This document shows, one piece after another, positions 1 through 7,932 of a stretch of DNA of 64,000 nucleotides. Below the pieces are notes generated by a model, which saw nothing but the letters and a program-made list of their open reading frames with translations, searched no databases and was not told the DNA's origin. Numbering within the stretch: the stretch's first letter is position 1; every line of letters begins with the position of its first letter. Source of the stretch: Actinomycetota bacterium (GTDB taxonomy: Bacteria; Actinomycetota; Actinomycetes; S36-B12; UBA10799). A program made the position numbers and the translations under genes. Location: contig JACJWR010000001.1 in assembly GCA_020637055.1 (NCBI GenBank), forward strand, positions 682,001-746,000. The letters run 5' to 3'.

Positions 1-541
1 CGTCCACGGTCTGCCGGATCGTCGCGGTGCCCACCCGCAGCGGTTGGCCACTGTGCCTGACCTGGGATTGGTCGAGTCCGTACACCATGGCCCATTCGTG
101 GAGGCCGAAACAGTTCATGGCCGGCGCCCGGGAATCGATGGCGCGCAGGCGTTCACGCACCGAACTCAGATGGGTGTGTCGCCCGGCGAAGTCGCCGCTG
201 ACGAAGGCTGCCGGATCGGCCCAGTGGTCCGGCCGGTCTCGTCCGAGGGTCGACCGGTAGCCCCGTCGCGTGGCGAATTCCGGTGAATCTTCGACGGTCA
301 CGCCCAATCCGGGGTGCCAGCGACGCAAGTGGCCTGGTCGGATCGAGTAGTAGCGGAAGAGGAAATCCTCAACGGGGTGCGGGAGGCCGGCACGTGCCCG
401 ACGGACATGGTCGGCCAGCATGGCGTCGACGGTCTCGCGGTGACGTTGCTGCAACTCCTGCCATTCGACTCGGCTCAGACTCGACGCCGGTGGCCGCCCC
501 GGGTGCGGCCCGACCGGGCCCTCGGCTTCACCCCTCGCCAC
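1..541 (-). CDS. 3-methyladenine DNA glycosylase-like protein, 3' end cut by window
   Basis: Reading the reverse strand from a GTG at 541 gives an open frame that runs off the left edge. It contains HPVEDFLFRYYSIRPGHLRR, then a WHPGLGV segment and MNCFGLHEWAMVYG. These are hallmarks of an actinobacterial family that annotation pipelines label 3-methyladenine DNA glycosylase; I recognise the family, but the enzyme activity is only a database label. The start is uncertain because the frame stays open upstream into the end of the neighbouring reductase gene. It lies 8 bp downstream of that gene on the same strand, so the two are probably co-transcribed. Confidence 0.8.
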   Translation of the reverse strand, partial: MARGEAEGPVGPHPGRPPASSLSRVEWQELQQRHRETVDAMLADHVRRARAGLPHPVEDFLFRYYSIRPGHLRRWHPGLGVTVEDSPEFATRRGYRSTLGRDRPDHWADPAAFVSGDFAGRHTHLSSVRERLRAIDSRAPAMNCFGLHEWAMVYGLDQSQVRHSGQPLRVGTATIRQTVD

Positions 542-549
542 GCCGGCAG

Positions 550-1707
550 CTACTCGTCGGTGGCGGTGAGGCCGATGCTGCTGGCACCCACCACGAAGGC
601 GTCTTCGCCGAATGCCTCGACCGGCCCCAAGGCCCCCGAGCGCCGGGCGGCTCCGGCGCCGAGACCTCCCCGGCGGGCGGTGTCCGCAGCCCACGCGAGC
701 AGATCCGCCGTGAGGTCGTAGGGCGAGGGGCCGGTCACGGTCACCGAACTGATCCGCCGGTCGCCGGTGAAGGCCTCGGCCACCACGCAGGTCCGTGCGC
801 TGGCACGATCCTCCGGCGCCGGGCCGCCGGTGGAACCGGGGGCGATTCGGGCGGCCAACGCGGTGGCCATGCCCGGCAGCACGGGTAGCCGCGTGAACGG
901 CTCCAGGATCCGGCCGACGGTCGATACCGTCCTGGTCCGACTGCCGGCCCAGCCGATGAAAACTCGGACGTCGCGCAGCCGGGGTTCGACTTCGGGCAGG
1001 GTGAAGTTCTCGGTTCCGCCGATCGACAGTGCGTCCCACTGTCGGCCATCGATGGTGAAACTGCGCACATCTGCGGCCGGTCGCACAGTTGCCAGGGCGC
1101 CGTTCCGGAAGGCGAAACTTGGTTCGGTCATGATCGCCAGTGAGCTGGCGAGGGTGCCGCCACTCACCAAACGCCTCGTGTCGGCTGTCTTCTGGACGAA
1201 ATACCCGACGTCCACCCGGGTCGGGATGAAGCCGTCCGCTTCCGCGGCCCGGATCGCCAGCAAGCCGGCGAGGTTCCCGGGCACGTAGTCGTAGCCGAAA
1301 GCGGTGATCAGCGAGGCACCAGTGCGCTTGGCACGGGGGCCGTAGTGTTCGAAGACTCGGCGCACGAACGGCGGTTCCCCGGTGGAGTCGATGTAGACCG
1401 CACCGGTGCTGGTGGCGGCTTCGATGGCCGGCTTGCCGAATCTGGTGAAGGGTCCGACCGTGCTGATCAAGATGTCCTGCGGACTGTCGACCAACTCGTT
1501 CACGCTCACCGGTGTCGAGACGTCTGCCTCGGCGATCTCGCACTGCCAATCGTGGGCTTCCTCGAGGGTGTCGGCGAGGCGGCGCAGGCGCGGCGCATTG
1601 CGGCCGGCCAGGATCGTGCCGGGGACACCGCGGCGCGCGAGGGCTTCGGCGGTGAGGTGCCCGGTGTACCCGGTGGCGCCGAAGAGGATGACACGTCCAG
1701 AACTCAT
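550..1707 (-). CDS. Saccharopine dehydrogenase-like NAD(P)-binding reductase
   Basis: The N-terminus has a Rossmann glycine-rich loop (VILFGATGYTGHLTAEAL) followed by an LAGRN turn, as in saccharopine dehydrogenase NADP-binding proteins. That group includes the mycobacterial trans-acting enoyl reductases used in complex lipid synthesis. The length, about 385 residues, fits that group, whose members often act on lipids or membranes. The second Met (1707) is preferred because the motif starts 6 residues after it; an upstream ATG at 1722 is also in frame. The substrate cannot be told from sequence. The glycosylase-like gene follows on the same strand. Confidence 0.8.
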   Translation of the reverse strand: MSSGRVILFGATGYTGHLTAEALARRGVPGTILAGRNAPRLRRLADTLEEAHDWQCEIAEADVSTPVSVNELVDSPQDILISTVGPFTRFGKPAIEAATSTGAVYIDSTGEPPFVRRVFEHYGPRAKRTGASLITAFGYDYVPGNLAGLLAIRAAEADGFIPTRVDVGYFVQKTADTRRLVSGGTLASSLAIMTEPSFAFRNGALATVRPAADVRSFTIDGRQWDALSIGGTENFTLPEVEPRLRDVRVFIGWAGSRTRTVSTVGRILEPFTRLPVLPGMATALAARIAPGSTGGPAPEDRASARTCVVAEAFTGDRRISSVTVTGPSPYDLTADLLAWAADTARRGGLGAGAARRSGALGPVEAFGEDAFVVGASSIGLTATDE

Positions 1708-1764
1708 GCGACTATGGTGCACGCGCAGGTGCGGCTCAGGTTGATGCGGGGTAGGTGGTCGGGC

Positions 1765-1938
1765 ATGGAAGGTGACGGACCGGACTCGGACGGCGAGGCC
1801 GTCGAGCCGTCGGCTGAGTCGGCCGACCTGGCCCGGCGCCGTGCCCGGCGACGGCTGGACTCAACTGCCGACGACACCAGCCACGACCCGCGGCCGGACG
1901 CCGATTACTACGCCGACGTTCCACCGCATCACGGCTGA
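1765..1938 (+). CDS. Small acidic conserved hypothetical protein (57 aa)
   Basis: This short frame encodes an acidic, charged protein with a central Arg cluster (DLARRRARRRLD) and a C-terminus ending DADYYADVPPHHG. The aromatic-plus-PPHHG ending resembles small actinobacterial hypothetical proteins I have seen before, which is the main reason to call it. It has no membrane segment. It converges on mscL with 12 bp between the stops. In-frame TTG (1741) and ATG (1744) codons could also be starts. Function unknown. Confidence 0.55.
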   Translation: MEGDGPDSDGEAVEPSAESADLARRRARRRLDSTADDTSHDPRPDADYYADVPPHHG

Positions 1939-1950
1939 TCCTTCGCGGCG

Positions 1951-2367
1951 TCAGTCTTGGGTCGACCCCGAGGGGCCGGCGGGGTTGTTGAGGTTGCGCA
2001 GGTGATCGCGGATCTCCCGCAGGAGCTCGACCTGCTCGTCGGTTTCCTCGTCGGCGTCGTCGGCCTTGTCCTTGCCGGTCATCTCCTTGACCTTGTTCAT
2101 CGGCACCACGAAGACGAAGTAGACCACCGCGGCGGTGATGATGAAGGTGATGATGGCGTTGATGATCGCGGTGAAGTCGAACACCTGGCCGTTCACCGTC
2201 AGCGTCCCAGCGTCGACACCGCCACCGAGTACCAACCCCACCAGCGGTTGGATCAGGTTGTCGGTGATCGTCGAGACCAGGGCGGCGAACGCCGCACCGA
2301 TGACAACCGCGACGGCAAGATCGATGACGTTGCCGCGCAGGATGAATTCTTTGAAGCCCTTGAGCAT
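1951..2367 (-). CDS. mscL: Large-conductance mechanosensitive channel MscL
   Basis: It begins MLKGFKEFILRGNVIDLAVA, the signature amphipathic helix and first transmembrane helix of MscL. A second hydrophobic helix (about residues 65-90) and a charged cytoplasmic helix (EQVELLREIRDHL) follow. At 138 residues it has the usual family length. The channel forms a homopentamer in the membrane and opens under tension to release solutes after hypo-osmotic shock. The start at 2367 is favoured over an ATG 12 bp upstream because a GGTGAGGG ribosome-binding site precedes it. It is last in the fmdB-SAF-mscL run. Confidence 0.96.
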   Translation of the reverse strand: MLKGFKEFILRGNVIDLAVAVVIGAAFAALVSTITDNLIQPLVGLVLGGGVDAGTLTVNGQVFDFTAIINAIITFIITAAVVYFVFVVPMNKVKEMTGKDKADDADEETDEQVELLREIRDHLRNLNNPAGPSGSTQD

Positions 2368-2503
2368 TGCAGCCCTCACCTAGGTATCCGGATCGGCGGA
2401 GATGTCCCATTCCGCCGCCCGAGACGCTAGCAGCGGTGTGGGGCGCCTCATCCGGGCAGGGCGCCGGCCCGTGGCGCACGTCACCTCGGTGGACGAGGTG
2501 ACG

Positions 2504-3193
2504 TTAGGACCGGACGGTCGGGCCGCCTGAGGGTGCCGACGGCGCAGGATCCTCCCGCACCAACAGCGACAACCGCGAGGTGGCGGCTGCACCGGCCACC
2601 GCTGCGGCCGAAGCCGGCGGCAGGCCGACCACGACCACCGTCGCCTGGGTGCTGCCTGCTCGGGCCCCGCCGAGCAGGCCTGGCAGTTGCCCTGGGTCGG
2701 TGCCGGGCAGCGCGAGTACCCGAACCGCCCGGGCCACAATCGTGGCGGCCGCGGATTCCGACGCCTCGAAACCCGAACTTCGACGCGCCGCCATGACATC
2801 CACCACGTCGCCGGTACGGAGGAAGGTGGCTTCGGCGGCATCGTCGAGGGTGATCGGGATCGCCACGTGACCCGGCGGGCTGCCGTCGAGCAGGCTCGGT
2901 CCGATCAGGCGGTGCTCGGAGAGGATCTCGCCCGCCGCCACCGGACCGGCCAGCACGCGGCCGATCGCATCATCCGGGTGGCCGACTGCGGTGGTCGGCC
3001 GGGTGCCGGCACTCGCGGCCGCGGTGCGAAGGTCGGCGGCGGTGAGCACATGGCCGCCGGCGAGGTCGGTGGCGACTACCGTCGCCTGCCAGGTGTCCGG
3101 GCGCTCCCGCATCGACGACAACGCGACGAGGACGCCGAGGAAGGCGAGCAGGAAGGCGAGCGGACGGCGGTAGCGTCGGATCAGGCGTGGCAT
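2504..3193 (-). CDS. SAF-domain protein, CpaB/RcpC-like
   Basis: A basic N-terminus and one transmembrane helix (about residues 12-27) are followed by a SAF domain (VVATDLAGGHVLTAADLR, then GRVLAGPVAAGEIL). A beta-rich segment resembling RcpC/CpaB, the periplasmic pilus-assembly partner, comes next. No Flp pilus genes are adjacent, so a pilus role is not supported by context. From memory, this stand-alone form next to fmdB and mscL is common in actinobacteria. Probably anchored and extracytoplasmic. Confidence 0.8.
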   Translation of the reverse strand: MPRLIRRYRRPLAFLLAFLGVLVALSSMRERPDTWQATVVATDLAGGHVLTAADLRTAAASAGTRPTTAVGHPDDAIGRVLAGPVAAGEILSEHRLIGPSLLDGSPPGHVAIPITLDDAAEATFLRTGDVVDVMAARRSSGFEASESAAATIVARAVRVLALPGTDPGQLPGLLGGARAGSTQATVVVVGLPPASAAAVAGAAATSRLSLLVREDPAPSAPSGGPTVRS

Positions 3194-3245
3194 CCGACGA
3201 GCGTAGGCAGCCGCAGGCGCCCCACGCGGTTATCCACAGGGACGG

Positions 3246-3590
3246 TCAGTTGCCCCCGGCGGACTCCTTCTTCTTCGGGGCGGCGGACGTCTCGTTCGCG
3301 GTACCGCCCGACGGGGTCGACCCGCTGGAGTCCGCGGCGGGCGTTGCGGTTTTGGCCTCGCCGCCGCTGGAGGTGTCGGCCGGTTTCGCCGAACTGGACT
3401 TCTTCTTCGTCGCTTCCCTGCTGTCGGTTCGGTAGAAGCCCGAGCCCTTGAAGGTGACTCCCACCGGGTGCAGCACCCGACGAATCGTCCCGGCACATTC
3501 CGGGCAGACGGACAGCGGGTCCTCGTGGATGGACTGCACGATGTCGAATCGGTGCTCGCAGTTGCGGCACAGGTACTGGTAGGTGGGCAT
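3246..3590 (-). CDS. FmdB-family zinc ribbon protein
   Basis: The first 60 residues form the FmdB-type zinc ribbon: MPTYQYLCRNCEHRFDIVQS, with C-x2-C at CRNC and CPEC. It ends in GSGFYRTD, the usual end of the domain. The rest is a low-complexity Ser/Thr/Ala/Lys tail with no predicted fold. The start at 3590 (MPTYQY) is the family start; an ATG 51 bp upstream is in frame but adds unrelated sequence. The name comes from a putative methylotroph regulator; the actual role is unknown. Confidence 0.9.
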   Translation of the reverse strand: MPTYQYLCRNCEHRFDIVQSIHEDPLSVCPECAGTIRRVLHPVGVTFKGSGFYRTDSREATKKKSSSAKPADTSSGGEAKTATPAADSSGSTPSGGTANETSAAPKKKESAGGN

Positions 3591-3718
3591 GCCCACCAGG
3601 GTATTCCCCCGGCGCCAGGAGTGCGGGCGCGCCTTCGGCACGACTGCGGGGCTGTCGGGTTAGCCTCACAGGTGGCCTTGTGGCCGGCACCGAGCCGTCG
3701 ATCCAGGAAGTGAAGGCA

Positions 3719-4708
3719 ATGACCGTCCAGGCGATGAACCTTTCGAAGTCATATGGCTCGGTCAAGGCTGTGGACGACCTCAGCTTCACGTTGGAACCGG
3801 GGCTGGTCACCGGCTTCCTCGGCCCCAACGGGTCGGGGAAGTCCACCACGATGCGCCTGATGCTGCAGTTGGATCGCGGTGGCGGGATCACCCACTGGGA
3901 CGGCCTCAAACTCACCGAGGTGCCGGTTCCGGCGACCGTCGTGGGCGCTCACCTCGACGCCAAGAGTTTCCACCCCGGTCGAACCGCCCGCAACCACCTG
4001 CGCATGATCGCGGCGGCGAACGACATTCCGAATTCCCGGGTCGACGAAGTGCTCGAACTCATGGGGCTGCGAGGGGTTGCCAACAAGCGACCCAAGGGAT
4101 TCAGCCTCGGCATGGCGCAGCGCCTCGGTCTGGCCGGAGCGATCTTGGCCCAACCCAAGGTGCTGCTGCTCGACGAGCCGGCCAACGGTCTCGATCCACA
4201 ATCGATCCAGTGGCTGCGGGATTTCCTGCGCCACTACGCCGACCAGGGGAAGGTTGTCTTCGTCTCCAGCCACCTGCTCAACGAGATGCAACTCATGGCC
4301 GACCACGTCATCGTCATCGCCAAGGGCAGGCTGGTCGCGGACGAAGCGATGCCCGCTTTCGTGTCCCGGAGCACCCGCAACGACGTCTTCATCAGAACCC
4401 CGGACTTCGATGCCCTCATCCGTGCGCTGGGCGGTCAGGGAATCAGTGCGGTGCGGGAAGGCGACGATGGTCTCTCGGTTATCGGTGTGGAGACCCAATA
4501 CGTCGGCGACCTCGCTCATGCCCACGACGTCCGGATCTGGGAACTGACCAAACGCACCGCCAGCCTGGAGCAGGCGTTCCTGGAGTTGACCAGCAGCGAC
4601 CAGGAGTTCGCCCTCGGGATCTCCGGCGAGGAGGTCGCCGGAGAGACACCGGCAGCCCCGGACGCCGATTCCGAGTCGGGCGATCAACCGAACGAGGAGA
4701 CCAAATAA
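3719..4708 (+). CDS. ABC transporter ATP-binding protein
   Basis: It contains Walker A GPNGSGKST, a signature close to FSLGMAQRLGLA, Walker B VLLLDEPANGLDP and an H-loop VSSHLL. This is the arrangement of CcmA/BcrA-type exporter ATPases. The C-terminus (about residues 220-330) has an acidic tail beyond the core. The start at 3719 follows a GAAGTGAAGG stretch. Its stop overlaps the ATG of the permease by one base, so the two proteins form a transporter. The cargo is unknown; this class often exports drugs or lipids. Confidence 0.9.
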   Translation: MTVQAMNLSKSYGSVKAVDDLSFTLEPGLVTGFLGPNGSGKSTTMRLMLQLDRGGGITHWDGLKLTEVPVPATVVGAHLDAKSFHPGRTARNHLRMIAAANDIPNSRVDEVLELMGLRGVANKRPKGFSLGMAQRLGLAGAILAQPKVLLLDEPANGLDPQSIQWLRDFLRHYADQGKVVFVSSHLLNEMQLMADHVIVIAKGRLVADEAMPAFVSRSTRNDVFIRTPDFDALIRALGGQGISAVREGDDGLSVIGVETQYVGDLAHAHDVRIWELTKRTASLEQAFLELTSSDQEFALGISGEEVAGETPAAPDADSESGDQPNEETK

Positions 4709-5445
4709 TGGCCGCCGTGGGCTACGAACAACGCCGGATCCGCACCATCCGTTCGACCTGGATCATCCTGGTCGTCACGCTCGTGCTCGCCGGTGCCATC
4801 GCGGCGTTGCTGGGCGGGCTGTCCAACCTCGATCCGGAGACCGGGGAACGTCTCGGCCAGGCGTCGTTGCGCGACGTGCTGACGGCGGCGGTCAACCCGA
4901 TCGTGCTGGTGCCCGTCTCGGTCCTGGCCGCCATGGCGTTCGGCGGTGAATACCGATTCGGCCTCATCCGGCAGACCCTGACCACCTTCCCCGGCCGCAC
5001 CAAGGTGTTCCTCGCGAAACTCTGGGTCGTCGTGCTTTGGATGCTCGCCTTCCTGATCCTGGCCACTGCGGTGGTCGTCGGCGTCGCCTACCTCTTCCGT
5101 TCGAACGTCGACGTCGATCCGCTGGCGACGGAGAACATCACCTACGCCCTGCGGGCACTCGCTTTCGGCGTGCTCTACGGCCTGTTCACCTTCGCGCTGG
5201 TCGTCATCACCCGCAACCAGGCGCTGTCGATCGTCATCGTGATCCTGTGGACCGTGGTGTTGGAGAGTCTGCTGGTCGGTCTGCTCGGGGACCGGTTCGA
5301 GTGGCTGCCGGACGTGCTTCCGATGACGGCGGGTGCGGCCTTCGTCACCGGCGACGACATGGCCCGCAACGCCGCAGTTTTCGTGGGGGTGCTGGCGGTG
5401 CTGCTGCTCGCCGGGTGGGGTCTGTTCGTCAAGCGCGACGCCTAG
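4708..5445 (+). CDS. ABC transporter permease (ABC-2 type)
   Basis: A 245-residue membrane protein with about six hydrophobic segments. It begins with an EQRRIRTIRSTWIIL amphipathic start and has GGEYRFGLIRQTL near residue 75, the typical ABC-2 EYRxGTIRxTL motif. Translation probably couples to the ATPase gene through a TAATG overlap. It is the membrane partner of that ATPase. Two crcB genes follow on the same strand, 13 bp downstream. Confidence 0.88.
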   Translation: MAAVGYEQRRIRTIRSTWIILVVTLVLAGAIAALLGGLSNLDPETGERLGQASLRDVLTAAVNPIVLVPVSVLAAMAFGGEYRFGLIRQTLTTFPGRTKVFLAKLWVVVLWMLAFLILATAVVVGVAYLFRSNVDVDPLATENITYALRALAFGVLYGLFTFALVVITRNQALSIVIVILWTVVLESLLVGLLGDRFEWLPDVLPMTAGAAFVTGDDMARNAAVFVGVLAVLLLAGWGLFVKRDA

Positions 5446-5458
5446 CGGGTCGCGCGAC

Positions 5459-5950
5459 GTGACCGACGGGGTCGAGTCCCGGCCGGGTGCGGGGAGTTCC
5501 GATCCCGCGCCGGAACTGCCCACGGATCCGGATGTCGTCAGTCGTACCGGTCCCGGTCGCTCCGATTTGGACGTGGCTCTCGCGGTGGCGGCCGGTGGCG
5601 CAATCGGCGGTGGAGCCCGCTTCGCGCTCTCCTGGGCGTGGCCGCACGTCGGGGCCGGCTTTCCGTGGGCCACTTTCGCGGCGAACGTCTCCGGCAGCCT
5701 GATGCTCGGGGTACTGATGGTGTTCGTGGCCGATGTCTGGCGGCCGCGGCGTTATGCCCGCCCGTTCCTGGGCGTGGGTGTGTTGGGCGGCTTCACCACG
5801 TTCTCTACCTTCGCGACCGAGACCGACGCGCTGATCCGGCAGGGGGCCTTCGGAATGGCCCTCGTCTACGTCGGCGCGACGGTGGCACTCGGGTTGTGCG
5901 CTACTGCGCTCGGGATGATCCTCACCCGTAAGGCCGTCGGGGTTGGGTAG
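5459..5950 (+). CDS. crcB: Fluoride exporter CrcB, first copy
   Basis: The CrcB/Fluc family signature is clear: GGGARFALS, WATFAANVSGSLMLG and GGFTTFSTFATET. Four transmembrane helices are expected, after a longer acidic N-terminus (about 38 residues) than is usual. The GTG at 5459 is the only start that keeps the frame clear of the permease. Fluc channels are dual-topology dimers that let fluoride leave the cell. Here a second copy follows directly, which fits a heterodimer of oppositely oriented subunits. I found no fluoride riboswitch upstream. Confidence 0.92.
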   Translation: MTDGVESRPGAGSSDPAPELPTDPDVVSRTGPGRSDLDVALAVAAGGAIGGGARFALSWAWPHVGAGFPWATFAANVSGSLMLGVLMVFVADVWRPRRYARPFLGVGVLGGFTTFSTFATETDALIRQGAFGMALVYVGATVALGLCATALGMILTRKAVGVG

Positions 5951-6337
5951 GTGGGGCCGATGTTGATGTTCGCGGCGATGCTGGGCGCAGCGCTCGGCGC
6001 CCCGACGCGCTGGTGGCTCGATGCGTTCATCGGAGCACGGCACAACCGCGCGTTTCCCTGGGGCACCTGGACGATCAACATGCTCGGCTCGTTGGCATTG
6101 GGCTGGTTGCTCGGAGCCCACTCCGCCGGCTGGCTGGGCAGCGCGTGGCTGACGTTGCTCGGCACCGGCTTCTGCGGCGGCTTCACCACCTACAGCACGT
6201 TCAGTTTCGAAACGGTCCGGTTGTGGGAGCAGGGCGCCCGGCGAACGGCCGTGCTCTACCTCGTCGTGAGTTTGGGGAGCGGGTTGGCGCTGGCCGCGAT
6301 CGGCTGGCAACTGGCATTGCTGTTGCTCGCCGGCTGA
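5951..6337 (+). CDS. crcB: Fluoride exporter CrcB, second copy
   Basis: A 128-residue four-helix protein with GAPTRWWLD, WGTWTINMLGSLALG and GFCGGFTTYSTFSFET, the Fluc pore motifs. It starts with GTG immediately after the TAG of the first copy, with no gap. Paired copies are common in Gram-positive bacteria, where the two proteins are thought to assemble head to tail. It converges with the PIG-L gene, with 3 bp between stops. Confidence 0.92.
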   Translation: MGPMLMFAAMLGAALGAPTRWWLDAFIGARHNRAFPWGTWTINMLGSLALGWLLGAHSAGWLGSAWLTLLGTGFCGGFTTYSTFSFETVRLWEQGARRTAVLYLVVSLGSGLALAAIGWQLALLLLAG

Positions 6338-6340
6338 GCG

Positions 6341-7012
6341 CTAGTCGCCCTCGGAGAAGCCGTCCGGCGACCAGCGCACGATGCGTCCGCTGGGATGGAA
6401 ACCGAACAGTGCCCGGGTCACCTCGAAGGGCTCCGCCATCGTGGTCCGGGCCTGGGAGCCCCAGTAGTGGGCTGCGGCATCCACCGCGCTGAGGTCGACT
6501 CGGGCCGAGTTGGACACCTGGGTGGAGTGGGCGCGCAGGGCTCGCTTCTTGCGTTTGAGGTCCTTCGGTTCGAGACCGACGAAGAGTTGCGGGCTGAAGT
6601 TCCGGCTCGACGGCGACTGGAAGTTCAAGATCGTGGTGTAGTTGCGGGCTGCCGAAATCACGGCAGAGGCGGTGTTGCGGTGATCCTGGTGGGAATCGTC
6701 CTCGGCGTGGGTGTAGATGATCTGCGGGTGGTATTCGTCGAGGATGGCCTCGATCGGCCGCACCATCGAGGCGTCCGGGTTGGTCGCGCCGTCGGACAGT
6801 CCGAGCATCCGTAGGTCGGCGCCCAGAATCTTGGCGGCTTTGTGCGCCTCACTTTGGCGTTTGGCCACCTCGCCTGGCCCGAGCATGCCGTCGGTGACGC
6901 ACACCATGATGACGTGAGCACCGGCACGATGGTGCCGCCAGAGGGTGGCGCCGCACCCCAGTTCGATGTCGTCCGGATGGGCTCCTACGGCAAGCACAGT
7001 GAGGTCGGTCAT
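6341..7012 (-). CDS. PIG-L family N-acetylglucosamine deacetylase-like protein
   Basis: It has the zinc-binding motif AHPDDIELGCG (AHPDD near residues 11-15) and, downstream, HAEDDSHQDHRNT, which supplies the third metal ligand. This is the LmbE/PIG-L fold that removes acetyl groups from N-acetylglucosamine-containing substrates. The substrate here is unknown. The gene starts the opposite-strand side of a group of sugar-related genes, so a glycan precursor is the likeliest target. It is divergent from the HAD hydrolase gene, with 80 bp between starts. Confidence 0.88.
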   Translation of the reverse strand: MTDLTVLAVGAHPDDIELGCGATLWRHHRAGAHVIMVCVTDGMLGPGEVAKRQSEAHKAAKILGADLRMLGLSDGATNPDASMVRPIEAILDEYHPQIIYTHAEDDSHQDHRNTASAVISAARNYTTILNFQSPSSRNFSPQLFVGLEPKDLKRKKRALRAHSTQVSNSARVDLSAVDAAAHYWGSQARTTMAEPFEVTRALFGFHPSGRIVRWSPDGFSEGD

Positions 7013-7092
7013 CCCGTCAGGCTACCCGGCGCTGCGGATCGGGCAAGCGGCGGCAATAGACTCGTCCGTGTCATTCGGAGTAGGAGGCGGGC

Positions 7093-7815
7093 GTGGATCG
7101 ACCACTGGGTATTGCTGATCCGGCCACGGTCACGGCCGTCGCATTCGACCTCGACGACACCCTCTACCTGCAGGCCGATTGGCTGTCCGGCGCGTGGTCG
7201 GAGGTGGCCGCGGCTGCTGCGGAATCGGCCGGAATCGACGCTGAAGAGTTCAACCGGGCGCTGCTCCGGATCGCCGCCGAGGGGAGCGACAAGGGTGGCA
7301 TCATCGACCGTGCGCTCGCCGCGGTCGGGGCCGAGGATGTCGCCGTGCGTCCCCTGGTGGACGTGTTCCTCGCGCACCGGCCCACCCGACTCGATCCGCT
7401 CGCCGGAGTGGAGGAGATGCTCGCCCACCTGCGCGCCGACGGCGTCCGCCTGGCGCTGGTGACCGACGGCGCACTGAGCACCCAGCAGTCGAAGATCGAC
7501 GCCTTGGAGTTGGCTGACGCATTCGACCGGATCGTGATGTCCGACGAGTTGGGTCGGCAGTACCGCAAGCCGCACCCCCGCCCGGTGCTGGAGGCGATGC
7601 GGGCGCTGGACGCCACGGCGGACGAGTTCGTGATGGTGGGGGATCGCCCGGACAAGGATGTGGCCAGCGCCGCCGGGGCTGGAGCCAGGGCCGTGCGCGT
7701 GCGCACCGGCGAGTACGCGGATCGGCCCGACCATCCGTTCACGTGGCGGGTGGCTCCGACCGCGGTCGCAGCTGCTGAGATGTTGCGCGCCGAGGGCCTG
7801 CTCGCCGGCTCCTAG
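7093..7815 (+). CDS. HAD-family phosphatase
   Basis: All four HAD motifs are visible: FDLDDTLYL (nucleophile Asp), LVTDG, YRKPHPRP (Lys) and GDRPDKDV. A helical cap sits between motifs I and II, as in subfamily I enzymes. The GTG at 7093 has a strong TAGGAGG site five bases upstream. The substrate is not predictable. The neighbours (deacetylase, epimerase, ATP-grasp) suggest a phosphosugar in a glycan pathway. Confidence 0.88.
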   Translation: MDRPLGIADPATVTAVAFDLDDTLYLQADWLSGAWSEVAAAAAESAGIDAEEFNRALLRIAAEGSDKGGIIDRALAAVGAEDVAVRPLVDVFLAHRPTRLDPLAGVEEMLAHLRADGVRLALVTDGALSTQQSKIDALELADAFDRIVMSDELGRQYRKPHPRPVLEAMRALDATADEFVMVGDRPDKDVASAAGAGARAVRVRTGEYADRPDHPFTWRVAPTAVAAAEMLRAEGLLAGS

Positions 7816-7848
7816 GACAGCGCCGCTGGTCCGCGAGCGCACGGGTAT

Positions 7849-7886
7849 GTCGCACTAGGACGCCGAATTCGGCCCCCTAGTGCGAC
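7849..7886. terminator. Inverted repeat between convergent genes
   Basis: GTCGCACTAGG (7849-7859) pairs perfectly with CCTAGTGCGAC (7876-7886). Inside the loop is a 12-bp self-complementary stretch, GCCGAATTCGGC (7862-7873). It lies between the convergent HAD and epimerase genes, so a two-way terminator is the simplest reading. There is no clear T-run, so a protein-binding site is possible. Confidence 0.5.
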
Positions 7887-7904
7887 GAAGGTGTTCGGTC
7901 GCGG

Positions 7905-7925
7905 AGGGGAGGGGAGGGGAGGGGG
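7905..7925 (+). repeat. AGGGG pentamer repeat, G-quadruplex candidate
   Basis: Four tandem AGGGG units plus one G form four G-runs of at least four bases separated by single A residues. This is an ideal G-quadruplex pattern on the + strand. It sits 8 bp past the end of the epimerase gene, just after the inverted repeat. Confidence 0.6.
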
Positions 7926-7932
7926 TTTGCGG

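Noticed and set aside
1736..2479. Reverse frame over mscL encoding a Gly/Arg-rich protein
   Set aside because: MscL in the neighbouring frame is unmistakable; this is its shadow.
5446..5458. Fluoride riboswitch before crcB
   Set aside because: The gap is only 13 bp, and I saw no crcB-type aptamer in the ABC genes' upstream region.
7905..7925. CRISPR-like tandem repeat
   Set aside because: The unit is 5 bp with no spacers, so it is a simple G-rich repeat.
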